A stretch of 64,000 nt of DNA from contig JARGXX010000103.1 of the NCBI GenBank assembly GCA_030374765.1, forward strand, positions 372,001-436,000, read 5' to 3'. The DNA comes from Agarophyton chilense (taxonomy: Eukaryota > Rhodophyta > Florideophyceae > Gracilariales > Gracilariaceae). Numbering within the stretch: the first letter of the stretch is position 1; each line of letters opens with the position of its first letter. The notes below the pieces were generated by a model, which was not told where the DNA came from, made no database searches, and was given only the letters and a program-made list of their open reading frames with translations. Positions 27,126-39,800 of this stretch are shown here, one piece after another. Both the position numbers and the translations under genes were made by a program.

Positions 27126-27880
27126 TGGTGTTATGCATGACCGCTCGGAGACGATAGGGGGAAACTTTAAGTGAGCTTAACGAGCTCCTGTCACAGATGA
27201 CAGAGACGCGAGACATTTTTTAGAAGCAATAAGAACCCTGAAAAAGAAAAAATTTTCAAAGAAGAGGAGGAAAAGGAGCGCATCGGTTGTGACCTCGTCC
27301 GGCTTCTATATCACGAAAAACAAAGCTCTCGAGTGGATACACGAGCAACGGAGAGAGCGAGACGGACTCCAGAAGCCCAACAGCCAGAGAATAGCGCAAG
27401 AAAGTGAGCACCTCGAGAATAAGAGTAGAGCCGGCTGCGTTTGGAAATCATTTGAAGGAGTAGGGCTGCTAAAAAACTGGAGATGAAAAAGTTAAAGGTG
27501 GTGATGGGGGCGTTTACTCATAACTCTGAGTAGAGCGTTTTAGGGTTTTTTGTTGGAGATACCCTCAGATTGCAAGGAGTGCGTCTAATATGGGCCTTGA
27601 ACTCCTAGCAGAAGGCTTTGCAGTCCGCATAAATACCCGTGCCTCGTTTTGCGGACTTTTTCCTCCGATCCCCCGCTGGGTAGGGTCTCTGGAGGCCCGG
27701 ACAAGCGAGGGATCGGATGATAGAAATGTACATTCTTCGTGCTTGTTCCAGTACTCTTCGAGGGTCGGGGCGTGCAATCTAAAAAATGCGATATTTAAAT
27801 AGGATAAACGCTGTTATGGCGGTTGCTGAGGAGCATGTAATATAAAAAAACAATTCTATAGGACTCTTCAGTTGCCTCAC

Positions 27881-28906
27881 CTAACGCTTAAAGTCTACGA
27901 CAGTATAGTGCATCTTGATTTCCTTGAAGATCCATTCCACACTTATTCGGATCAATGAATTATCTGTGATGAACGCCTTTTGTGCTGCATTTAACTGGCT
28001 TCTATGGAAAGATACTTTCAAGTAGTACCTACTTTTGTAACCGGAATTGCCGTATATGCTGAAGCGACGTCCATCTATCTCCAAGATTTGCGGAAGGGCG
28101 TTGTCCAGATTGCTGCCTATGTAGAGCGTCCAGACGTGTCTTCTACCTTTTATATGCCCGCCTCCGTGTAGTATCCAGCTATCTGGTGTGTTGAGGGCTT
28201 ATTATTTCAATGTATGATTACGCTTGGGGTCGTTGTGTACTACCTTCTGCCTTTGGTACCCCTTCGGTCTTGCTATTCCAATTACCGTCCCATCTATAAA
28301 CCCAACACATTTGGGTAGCGCCTTTCCTTTGCGTTGTATAGCTTCTGCGTATTTAATGGCTCTCTGTTTCATGAATGGCGGTGCAATAGAATTCATTACG
28401 TTCTGATGCGTTTCCCACATGTTTTCCAATGCTTCCCAGTAGATCTCTTCTAGATGCTGTCTGCATTTTCCAAAAATAACTTCTGCGTCTTACCAACTTG
28501 TGGGAGACGAAACTTGACGCAGGACCGAGCACGGTGATAGTAATGGAGTAACGCTGTACATGTAGCGAGTAGTGCAGCTTGGGCTTTATGGTCACGCTAT
28601 AGCTTTTATCATACTAATAACATCTCCCATAGTGAAATGAAAGTAAAGAGAGTATTCCTGTTCTCCGTAGTCGTTGAAGTTGAAAGAGAAATCGATTAGG
28701 GAAATACGGTTGTACCTTGCAAGGATACAATCGTGTTCGTTTATTTCTCGTTTTAGTTTTGATGCTACGTAAACGATGACGGCCGAGCTTGAGAAGGATG
28801 ATTTTGGGTTAGTCCTGCGTCCCTTCCGTAGCACCACTGGTACCACAACCAGAGTAGGAGCTCTTTTGAGGCATGCAGACAAGGTGACGTTGGCTTGAGT
28901 CAGCAT
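27881..28906 (-). pseudogene. PIF/Harbinger transposase, inactivated
   Basis: One minus-strand frame carries the whole protein with four in-frame stops (near 28587, 28581, 28488 and 28202). N-terminal blocks include SLYFHFTMGDVISMIKAI. In the middle, LEEIYWEALENMWETHQN precedes the first catalytic Asp block, CVGFIDGTVIGIARPKG, and QRQKVVHNDPKRNHTLK. The second catalytic position reads IYGNSGYKSRYY, where the family has Asp after YG, so it is changed to Asn. The Glu block is SVEWIFKEIKMHYTVVDFKR. Order and spacing match DDE_Tnp_4 proteins. Apart from stops the reading frame is conserved, so decay has been by substitution. No Myb-like partner gene was found nearby. Confidence 0.8.
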
Positions 28907-31906
28907 GATGCCGGAGGGTCGAGTATAGCGTACAGTACTTCATGTTACCACCTACACCTACCTCCCTATTACTCAGAACGTATACTCATGCGGGCATGTT
29001 TACATGTTTTCAGACATGTCCTCAGAAATATTCAGAAATTGATTTCTGTTGAAGGCCTTCAGCAATGCAATGCTGAGTTTTTCGTCGTGTTCCTTCCTAA
29101 ATTATCCAAGCGTACGGTTTCTAATAAGTATTCGGTGCTCTTTGAGATTTCGAAAACGCCTTGTTCTACGTTTAAAACTCATGTGCAGAATGTATGTTGC
29201 TTCGCATTCATTTCTTTCAGAATAATCTATTAAAAAATATTGAAAATTTTCCATACCAAACAACCGCTGGACAAGATAACGGACCCTGAATGATCCCTAC
29301 TCTACCTAGATACACCAACCTTAAAAAAATTCATGCGCCAAGTAATCCTACATAGTGTCACAAGAAGATATCGATGGCCTTCCTGATCTTTCTCTACTGC
29401 CGGAATAAGCGTTTTACTGATTTATTACATGTCTCCAATGTGCGTGATAAAAGGGCGATGATAGTTTGCATTTGGAGATTAGCGAACTGAGGGCGTGTGA
29501 CGCGAATCATACAAATGAGATCAAGTCATCTTGTAGTATTTCTTCTCATTTACTACATTGAAAGCTCGCTGCATTCGTACTATGATGCTTCGCTTCTAAC
29601 CAATATTGAGAAGATAAAGAATAGTTTTTGTCAAGACCAAGTACATTAACCAAAAATAACTAAGCCCTATCCAGCTCACCCTCATTCTCCAAAAAACCAA
29701 TTCTTGACCAGAAAGCAATTTGAATTCCAACAACCAGGTCCACCACCAAATTCAAAGGAAACCATTACACCTCTGACATAGTTTTGAAGCTCAAAGTTTC
29801 AAAGAGGAAGTATTCTGATATAGCATTCGATTCTGTTGCAGAATTATGACGAATTTACATAAAAAAAATTAGAGCTTAGGGGTTTCACATGATGATCAAA
29901 ACCCATAGTCCAATCTGGAGGCGGTACATTGAAACGGGAACACTCACTGGTGTAAAGCGCTTCAAATGACTGGCGTTGGGCCAGGGATAATGTGAAGTAG
30001 CAACGAATACGGTTGAGTCCTGTAAGCAGCGAGGGCCTGAGATATCTTACAAACGCCACGTGGACTGGCCGACTTCAGCTGGACATATTTAGAGATTTTT
30101 TTGTTTTATTTAGTTGTGATAGAATAGCTTTACAGTGCAAGGGAGATCTCAGCGCCTCTCCATTGGTATTTACTTGGCTCCAGTCACGCTTCTCCCTTAG
30201 AATCGGGTAGGCACCGGTAGGATAATAAATTACCCCCTTTGGTATATTAGTTCCACCAATTGGTCTTCAAGCCATCGCTTCCGTAGCTCCGGCCTGTAGG
30301 ACTACGCATTAAACGCCCGCCCATTGCACCAAGTATTCTGGGAGTGCCACCGTCAAAGATACGGACCTTAGGACCCGCTCTACCAAACTACCTCAGGTTG
30401 AGACCAGTACGCTGACCCACCAGTCATTTCGTTACGGAGAATTCGTTGAGTGCTTCATAAAGTTCATGTGGTTGAATGTATCCCTTAAATATTTTTCGCT
30501 TTAACAACGTCTGCGGCCTTCAATTTACTTGTAGGAGAGGCGAGCAAAAAGCTTTTCGGTATTCGCTTCGCCTTATATTAGAATATTTGGAGTTCTAGCG
30601 AACGCAATACCCAAACGTTCGACGGTTCTATGAAGACCGGTCCAAAGCCGGGATGATTGACACGATATAAGCACCTCTGCTTCAGCCAACGTCCATCTAC
30701 CAACTAGTATTTTAATCAATACCTCAAATTAAAACGGCTTTATCGTGACGGATTCGTCGCGGGCACGTTTTTCTATTGCAGCGTTGAGCAGATCATAATG
30801 CGGCCGATTTTCCGTCGGCGGGGACATGACTACACCAAATACATTTAACAGCAATAAATCTTCTAGTCTAAAGTACCCGTCTATAAACAACAGCAACCCC
30901 ATCCTGAGCTCAGAATCGCCGTGTCCGAAAAGATTCAGTGCCAAACCGTAAACAACTTTTCCCAGACAATGTGGTGCAAGGTCCGGAGACCATAAAACAC
31001 GAAGACGTTCTTTTTTTTCTTTTCTGGGAGGGTAGCATAGCAAAAAATCCTCTTCTGGAATGCACGTCGAAGGTGCGATGTAAGCCCGATGCCAACCTGC
31101 GCGACAAGCGGAGAGATTGGGGTGGAAGGAGTCAGGGCAGCGGTATTGGTGTGGAAAGAGTAACCAACCACGAGAATGTGACAACGAGAAAAGGAGAAAC
31201 GGGCTGCGCAGTAAGACAAGCGGGGCGTAGGGCACGGGAGCCAAAGTAAACAAAATAGAAAAACCAGTGAAAAGGGCGAGAATACGTAATTAATAATAAT
31301 CACACTCTTGTGGTGGTGGTAGGTCTCTTGGAGACGCAGGGTGGGTTGTTCTATCGTGCATAACACGGCACAAACTCCGGAGAGAGTCGTAGCACGCGCA
31401 AGCGGAAAAGACTTAGAGCCATACGAACCCAGCTGGGGAAGATTTACTGGGCGGCGAGGCAATATCGCCCAGCCACTATATAGTGTAGACGACTACAATG
31501 AACTTCCTACTTTAAAATAATGCAGGTACTATAATTTATAACCACCCTGCAGTGCTGGACGCTCACTTGTAAACCTCTCGTGCACGACAAGTCCGTCGGG
31601 AAATGATGCTTCCAAGTAGAGGTAAGACTCGTAACACCCACAAGCGGTATAAATTCCTAAGTTGTAAGAAACCACCTTCACGAAGGTTGGTTGCATTTCA
31701 CAGAAACGTCAAAGTGTACGTTAGGGTGCGATGCCGTCCTTACTTCTACGCTTTGATTTGCTGACACCAATGTTCTACTGAGTCAGGGGAGAAAAAATTC
31801 CAACGCTGATTTTGTTTGAGAGACACCACCTGCTTTTAACTACTTATTCCAATGTAATATTTCAATAATATACCCTGTGAACAATTTATCGATTTTTTCT
31901 CCGTTT
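28907..31906. other. Three kilobases without recognisable genes
   Basis: AT-rich sequence with only short frames on both strands. The stretch 30900-31470 is richer in G and C and supports overlapping frames up to 175 codons on the minus strand, but these are Phe/Leu/Cys/Ser-rich in the manner of non-coding DNA. No tRNA, inverted-repeat pair or LTR pair could be established. Confidence 0.3.
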
Positions 31907-33077
31907 TTATATCAACTGCGAGCGACTGGTTGCTGCGCCAGCCACTCCACAGAATAACCAATATTTTGAAGGTATGTCGGCAGCGTCGACGCTTTTAACA
32001 GCCAGTGAACTAAATAATAAAGCCTGTGGTAGTTCATTGGCTATATTGTGCCCACTAAGGACATAAGAACATTCCATTGTGATATTATCGAAGAAGATTA
32101 AGGCGGCAAAACGTCCGAAAATCCGATTAAACCTTCGCTTGCTGCTATGTCTCTCTAGCAAAGCTCCAAGAAGTGATTGATTATCAATAAACATAATTAC
32201 CGTCTTCGATAATTATTCCGATTCTAAAGAAGCGAAGAAAGTCCAATAATGACTGCCTTGAGTTCCAAAATATGTATCGGCTGTTTAATTCATCGATGTG
32301 GTGTTGCAATTTTCCACTTCTATTCTGTTATCTAGTCAGTCCGATTTCGTTCCTCACAGATTTGCCATGGATTTTGGTATTTGAGATAAACTACTCATAC
32401 ACAAATTAAGCTTGCGTCTTTATAGAGAACAGTTCTGTTGAACGGAGTTGCAATATTTATCCTGATCGACCGTGCTAGTTTTTCAATTAGTTCCCGCTTC
32501 TTTCGGGTAACTACATCGTCGAAAACATAGTTCTGGTCAAGGACGTAACGGTCTATATCCTTTTAAATACCGAAAAAAGCGGCCTCCTTAAGAGCGTGAA
32601 GCACGCCCGTTTACCCATTACGCTTTGTACATCTTGCACTTTCCATAAGTTTTCCATCAGCAGATATTGTGTAATTGTTATCAACGTTTCCATCATCTCT
32701 CGTTTTGCGATCAGTATGCCTTTTTCCCGACTTCAATTCCAAAAACTTCTGTTCTCTTCTTCTTAGCAGACCATGATAATTTTGTTGCCTGCAAAGAAAA
32801 AGATCATCGCTCAGGATCTTTTATCATAGCCCGACAATTTCTGTCCGCCATCTTTTTGCTTGTTTCAAACGAAAAATTATCATCCATATAAGCTCCAAAT
32901 TTTTTCGCCAACGGATATTGAATCTGACTCCCATTCATCCATTGAGAGCTTAGCTCGAGCCAATATTTTTAAATAATCTTTGAGGGAGACAAAGGCAGAG
33001 TGTGACCACACCATAGTATTTGAAAGAATACCGGGGAACAGTTCTTTCCGTCCAATCTGAAATACGTATTCATCCAT
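31907..33077 (-). pseudogene. Retroelement remnant: RT YMDD box and RNase H-like segment
   Basis: On the minus strand, AYMDDNFSFETSKKMADRN (YMDD at 32879-32890) is the catalytic box of a reverse transcriptase. The same frame resumes at 32194 with FIDNQSLLGALLERHSS, CSYVLSGHNIANELPQALL, which resembles the D-N-x-x...H-x-x-G-x-x-N-x-x-A-D layout of RNase H in DIRS/Ty3-type elements. The upstream part (33077 to 32891, VWSHSAFVSLKDYLKILA) is in a neighbouring frame and corresponds to the RT palm before YMDD. Stops and shifts separate all parts. DIRS-like is favoured on RNase H character only. No recombinase gene or terminal repeats were recognised. Confidence 0.55.
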
Positions 33078-36000
33078 CTTGGCAATTCTGTAGTATCCGC
33101 TCTATCGGAGAGAGCAGACACCTGCGACAGCATTCGGACTGCCGATGCGTCGCCTGCGGCGAAGGAAAAGGGGTGGTAGAGCTACAACACCAGCGAGCTG
33201 GAAGTGGGGTGTAAGGCCACTACTCGCCAGCGAGGGTGAACAGTGCAACTGTAAAACGTTGAGGGGACGTAGGTACGAGACGGCTCGTGAAGTGGTTGGG
33301 GGCTGACTATCTATTATAGCTCGTCCGTATCTCCGGTTAAGGAATCCTAAGGGAGGAACAGAAAAGTCATGATGCCCATGTTGTCTCCTTTACTTGGAAT
33401 CGGCGCTCACCTCTGGTACACTATATACTGTGTGCCAGGGTGAGTGCCCAAATAATACGTAAATAATACCCAGTGGTCAGCCACCTAGCCAAACCACTGT
33501 TGTCGTATGGTCCCTAATGGACTTACATCTACAAAGGGTAGTAAAACCAGCCACGTGGATCGCTACTACATGCGCCGTTGCAAGCCACTCCACTCTTGAT
33601 ACCCCGTGTTCCAACAATGTACCCTGTCTCCTGGCATCCTACGCGGTGTGTCGCTTCTTATCCTAGCACTGACCAGGCCACTCAGTAATGAGTTCCAAAC
33701 GCGACTTTGCGACAAAAAAACCATCGGAACGCCGAAGTAGTAGAATACTACAAATTCCATTCGGTGATATTGGTTGTTCATATCTGACTTTTCAAAATAA
33801 AGCAAGTATCCTTTCGGGGTGTGTATTATCGCTAGATATCCTTGATTAGAGAGCTTAATTTCTGGTGTGTCAATAAACTGATGGTTTGCGTTCTGGGCGT
33901 CGTTTATGAGCTTTTTCCTGTCCTTTCTTTTAGGGACCGATAAAAAACTTCGTTCATAACTTATGCTTTTCTTTTCTTCAGCTCTACTATCCCGTCCTAA
34001 ACCACCTGCGTAATCAGTTCACGACAATCTTTCGCCTTCACTACACAAAAAAGCTTCTTAGTATGTCCATCGGCAGTAATAGTATAATATAAGTCGAGCC
34101 TGCTAGGCCGTTTTCTGTCAATGATACTCTATCTGGATTCAGCCAGACCCATTGATGTGGGTCAGTGTTTACGAATATAAAATCAATTTCTCTGACGGAG
34201 TCCTCCGCAATGAAAAAATCCCACCGAAATGAGTCCTCCCCGATGCCTTGCAAAATATATCTTTCCAGGCTTTGGACAGTATTTCTTTCCTATACTGGTG
34301 AGATGTGGTAGACGTGCCCGCAATATAAGCACTGAAACTCACTAAAAAGTCCCTCAAGTACACTTTGAATTTCCTTTCTGCATCTCCCCTCTTTTCTGTT
34401 TCGTGCGCTTTCTTTCTTTATATCCAGGTTATTCATTTTCGTACGCCCTAGAAATGGGTAGCACGTTCTGCATGCCCACCAAACAAAAACTCGTTGTTGT
34501 TGTTGTCATTGTTTTGATTTTTTTTCGTTCCCTTCTCTTCGCTTGCGCATGGCAGACTTATACTTCTTAAACTCCTTTCGAAGCTCCAACGACTTGTGCA
34601 GATTGTGCTTAATTGACTCGCTTACCAAATATTTGTGCCCTTCTTCGAGTTCTCAGGCCTCTTTACCGCTGTCCATTCTTATCTAAAACACCTAAAACCA
34701 CTTCTTACCAACCATTATCAATGCAGACAACCTATGAATTGTGAAGTCCACCGCCCAACTCGTTTTTGGCGTTCATAACGCGTGACGAGCTGATAAAGCT
34801 GTAATTAACTCCATCCAAAGCTGCAGTTTTTCGGCGGGTCCGAATGCTCGTCAATTGACGAGCTTCAACCAACGCAGAGACCATCGGATAAACTTTCAGG
34901 GCTTTGCGGAGCATATCTTCCCGTTCAAAAATGTAAAAAGAAACATATTGTTTAGGAAATATTTGGTTCTCGAAAGCCACCCAGAACTTCTTTTTCATCT
35001 TTTGCCGATTCGAAGTGAAGGCCTTTCTCGCCAAGCTCTAAATCCACTCGACGTCGCCATCCGAGTCAGAGCCAGAGCCATTCAAGGAACCTATAACAAC
35101 TCCTTCCATCGTTTCAATGAAATTGACAAGATAAGTCTAACCCCTTGAATTTTTCTTTGACTTTTTCTGCGACTCCTTCAATTTCTTAATATCAATGGTC
35201 ATAATCTTCTGCGCCTTCTTCAAGCCCTCCAACAGAGAAAGAGTACTCTGCATTTCACTAAAGCGAGCAGTAGTTTCTTCTTCCGAATGAGAATTTAGAG
35301 CGCCCTAAGGCTCGTATTTATTCGACGATTCAAACTTTTGTTCCCCCGATGTGTGATTTGAACGGCCCTGGGTTTTTGTTCTGAGACTTTTATACCTCGA
35401 GTACTTACTACATTCTTTGAAGATCTCGCGTTTGACTCACTCTCTCCAACACTATTTTGGTATGCTTCTTCTTCAATGCAACGAAATAAGCTTTCCATGT
35501 CCTCCTCTTGAAAGATCCCTGACATCCCATTCCTGATCACACGAAAGAGAGCATTATTACTCTGCGATTGTTGTTCAAGTTAAACTAAAAGCTTACCCGA
35601 AAAGATTCTCTGACGATGCACAGGTCATTCTACCTCATGCCATCGCTTTTCTGCTAGAGAGCCCTGCAGTTTGATGCTTTTTGTAAAGCAGGTTTATAAT
35701 CTCTGAGAACGGTCACCCCATTCCGTCGCCGGGACTATTTTAACCCGTCGCGCGGACTTGTACTTTTAGCAAGGCTGCTTTTGGCTGAGAGCGAGACATA
35801 AATAGTTTTAGCTGTCATCCTACCCTAACACAAGTGGAACTAGGTTTGGACTTCTTATACGCCAGGTCCATCAGATTCGTGCCTCTGCAACACTAATCAC
35901 AGTTCCGACTGGACAGTCCTTGGTACATTAGAAACCTCCGCCCTGCTTCATTACGCAGGGCACATGGTACATAAATTTGAACAATAATGCTTCGAAAAAT

Positions 36001-36625
36001 CCTTCGAAATTCCAACATCAATATCACAAAAAACAGTTAATTGGGATATACAATTTCAAAAAACTTTATAAGACTTGATTAGAAGACACGCAGACTCCGT
36101 GGCCGGTTTCGACCTTCACTTGAGCTCCCGGATTGCACTGATGCTAAACTTGCGCACGTTGGAAACCCCCCTGAACACCCAATTCAAAAAAGACCTTACA
36201 TACTTCCGTTCCCGGACTCTAACACGATCATCGTCAGTAAAACAAAATGAACAACAACCTATACGGGAAATAATCTTAGCTCCTCATTTCGTCGAGCTAT
36301 ACCTCAGAACCAATTCTCATTAGAATATCGCAACGCCGGGCCATTTAATACAGATATTTGAATTTCTCCGAAAACTGATACAATTCTCAAGAATTCTAAA
36401 ACACACACCCAACATAACAGGTATGACTATTCTATGGAGGTCTGAACTCTTCCCCATCCAGCAGGGATCCCTGCCTGACTTACTCCGATAGCCAGCTTAC
36501 ACTGCCCAGTCGACACCACGAGGAGATGGAGCAATACTTCAGTCGACCAAACGCAGAGACGTCATTTTTTTCGTCAAGTCTCCGGAAATAATAATCTCCA
36601 AGCAGCCGCAAGATTCAAATTTTTT
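33078..36625. other. Unassigned stretch with possible retroelement flank
   Basis: A GC-richer block at 33110-33560 contains the hairpin-prone gcgtcgcctgcggcgaagg and resembles non-coding repeat sequence. It lies directly upstream of the RT remnant, so it could be the 5' terminal repeat of that element. Short minus-strand frames at 33566-33805, 34041-34253, 34732-35034 and 35295-35540 look moderately protein-like (for example WVAFENQIFPKQYVSFYIFE), but I could not identify them. No intact gene is present. Confidence 0.3.
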
Positions 36626-36860
36626 TGGTGGGCATCTCATGTGCAATTGTAACACATTGCAAATTATTCATTCCAGCCTCCATTGTTTTTTCATAGTATT
36701 CTCTCTTTGCTACGCGGATGGAATATTCTCCTTTGATGTTTGCTCGGATGTGGTGGCACAAACAGTATTTTGAGTGATCATACCTGCACACTTTTTCTGC
36801 GCCTTGGTAGAGATACCGCGATGGGGGTTTGGTTGTAACGTCGCATTGTACTCTGTGTCG
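36626..36860 (-). pseudogene. Short transposase-like fragment, unidentified family
   Basis: One minus-strand frame without stops encodes a Cys/His-containing, protein-like segment: CDVTTKPPSRYLYQGAEK, then CRYDHSKYCLCHHIRAN and YSIRVAKREYYEKTMEAGMN. The composition and isolated position suggest a fragment of a DNA transposase. It has no start codon and neighbours no matching sequence. The identification as mobile-element coding is inference. Confidence 0.3.
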
Positions 36861-39800
36861 ATATCCTTAAGTCCAAGAACTCCAAGACTCAGCGGTGTAT
36901 CACATTGTTACGTGCAGCCGTTGTGGTAGTCGTTTATTTTGCTTTACATTTAGAAGAGTTTGTTGTTTGTTGCTTTCGCAAGAACCAATATATGCGTTTG
37001 TTTAGTATGCAGTCCGTCGTTCCAGAAATAGAGCTGCATACTGTGCTGCTGCCTGCAAAATGGTTATTGGTGCATAAGACTTTTGAATATCGGTAAAAGT
37101 TTTAGAGGGGCTTAGGGGATATTGAAATCTTCGATTTGTGGGTTTTATTCTGTATCGCATGAATGTGTTGATTTATTTCTGGGTTCTCTCATTGTGTTTG
37201 TTAAGTGACATTAGAATCACTCTTTGAAAAAAAAGTTTTGGAGTCTAGCTGTTGCTTACACACGATGCAGTTGCAAGCACTTACGTTGATAGAAAGCGGC
37301 TAAGTATTAATGCATATCGTGGCGTGAACATAAAAGCACAAAGTTTATCGGATATTGTTCGATCATATATGAGGTTCATTTTGTTGTCCTTGTTTATAAG
37401 AGTCGTAACTGATAGTTTTGTGTCCATATTACTGAACAGTCGAATCGTTAACCCTCTTTCTAGGTCTTCGACACTGATCAATGGTCATCAACATCGGTTT
37501 TCTAGTCTGTTTATCAAGTCCTATTTACCTTTCACACGCTCCTTACCGTGCCTAGTGATACCCAACCGCCCGTTATCCCAGCAGCCGCCCAATACTTTCG
37601 CTTTTATTCATATTATACGCACATATGACCTGTCTCAGCCACTGGGAGCATCATGCTCTTAGGAACCATCTCACATTGTTCTATTGCTTTTGAAGCAAGC
37701 TCTACCCCCAACGTCTGAGCAGCGGTCACCAGTCAACTAAGAGACTGAGAACATATCAGAATTTCGTTACTGTACCGTGCGGCGTATAAGTGAGAGCATT
37801 TCGGAGAAAGAACCTGCCCTGTCCGCTTTGGCTCCCCTGCACAGAGATTCTGAATCCCTTTCGGTTGACCATCGGTACTCGAAGCTCTGCGCAAGCATGC
37901 GCCCATCCAATGGAAACATGTGAAGAACTACTCAGCATGGTTCTTCTCGAATCCTCGCTCCACCGTTTGGAAAGAATAGTACAAGCATAGTGAGCGCTGC
38001 GGCTCGTCTCTCACTAGACGACTCATCAATACAGTAAAAAACCTTCAAAACCTACCTCAGCCGAGTGCTTTGAGACAAGCTTGAGCTCCACGTGCTCACT
38101 AAACTTCGCATGTGCAGTTGAGTCCACATATCGATGCCGATGAAGGACTACATGCATAAATGGATTATTCACCTTCTCCAGAAGATTCTATCGCTGCTCA
38201 TTTAACCAGTGGTTCAAGAGGAGCTTTCTCAGTATTAGCGGGAAGTCACCAAATGTGATTCACTGGAAGGCCGCGTGGCTGCTCTAATGGCTGCAACTGA
38301 GCAGACGACTTCAACCATATTTATGCTAGTCCGAACGGATATGGAACCTAAACAAGCCAATGGGAACCGACCAGACACGAAGGCGCCCCAGATAGTCCAT
38401 CAGAGCACTTCCCCAACGGCACTTTATGCTAATATCCCCTTAATGTTTGATTCGCCATCTTTAAGACCACTTGTTTCCGCTACGTCTTTTAATTGGGGCA
38501 AAACCTCCTCTACTAGCTGCATGCTTCCCAAAAAAAATGGAGACAGAGTTAGACATATGTGAAAATATACCTTGTTCGAAAAAGGATTGGCTTTTTTTTC
38601 TGAGTTCACTAGAAATTACCTTCTGCCAAGTTATGATCACTCTCTGAAAGAGAGAGGCATGCAATTGATGTTCAACTCATCGTGGGAAGCTCTCGATCAT
38701 GTAGAACCGCGAACGGTGCCCATCGCAAGATTAGATTCGTAAACCACTCGTACGCTTCACCTCCCCCACATACGCTGCCACCTTTGCTACGGATGTGATT
38801 TGGGTTCATTCCTATACACGCGGGTCTACACCGAACAAAATAAACTGTATTTTTTAATGTATTGAATACAATGCGAAATGAAGTATAAGAAGATTTACGT
38901 CAAAATAATTCAGTTTCCGTAGAGTCTTTCGTGTCCACTCTTTAGACGTGCCTGCAAGATTTATTTAATCAATAATGACATATGCACAAGTCTTAACTTT
39001 AAAATGTATTGGAAGCGATGCAAAAATGTAATTTTAGAGGCTTTACGAAAAACCCATTTTCGTAGTAACTTTAGTAGCCACTTTTTAAACGTACAAAACT
39101 TGATTTCCGTATCTAATACTTATAGATGTACCTTACGCGTACATTTTTTCGGTGTGCTTTACTTAGAGTAGGTCACTGTCACACGGCCGATACCCTCTCC
39201 GAAAATGCCATTGTGGACAATACAATGAGTAGTCAAGCAGTAAACATGTACAGATCTTTTCTACTGCACTATGCACAAGTCTCTGCTTGCAATGGACTGT
39301 GAATAACAATTTCTATGGAAAACTCTGGCCTCCGTAGGCCAGAAAAGGTTGTCTCAACCAAATACTTTCGTGCTGACGGCAAGAATATGATCTTCCAGTA
39401 CTTCCCAGACACTGAAGCTTCCACCGAAATAAACCCATGATTCTCCCTGTGGTTTTTGTCCTAAATGGCTGAAAAACTACCAAAACAACTCAGAAGTTGT
39501 TCATTCTTTCCAGGAAACCCGTGCCTAATGACTTCAATTAGGCTTCAGAATTCTCTCTGAATGTCAACAGCTTTCGGCTTTACGACCACAGTGAACTTCT
39601 AGTTTCGTCATTTTCCAATGTGAGGTCACAGAAAGATTAAAAATATACTCAAAAACAAATTGTTATAAACCAATACCTTCATGATCAGTCCGTACGTCTG
39701 ATGAAAGACGGTCACCCCGAAACAGAAATGGAAAGCATGTTGAAATTGCCCCATATGCACTAGCGGAAGTGGACCACTTCTGGACTCTATTGAACACTCG

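Noticed and set aside
30180-30420. Possible tRNA-like or LTR-like sequence
   Set aside because: No cloverleaf could be folded by eye, and no second copy was found in the window.
30935-31462. Overlapping minus-strand ORFs of about 175 codons
   Set aside because: The residue composition (Phe, Cys, Ser, Leu, Pro) is typical of translated non-coding DNA. There is no motif, and two phases are equally open.
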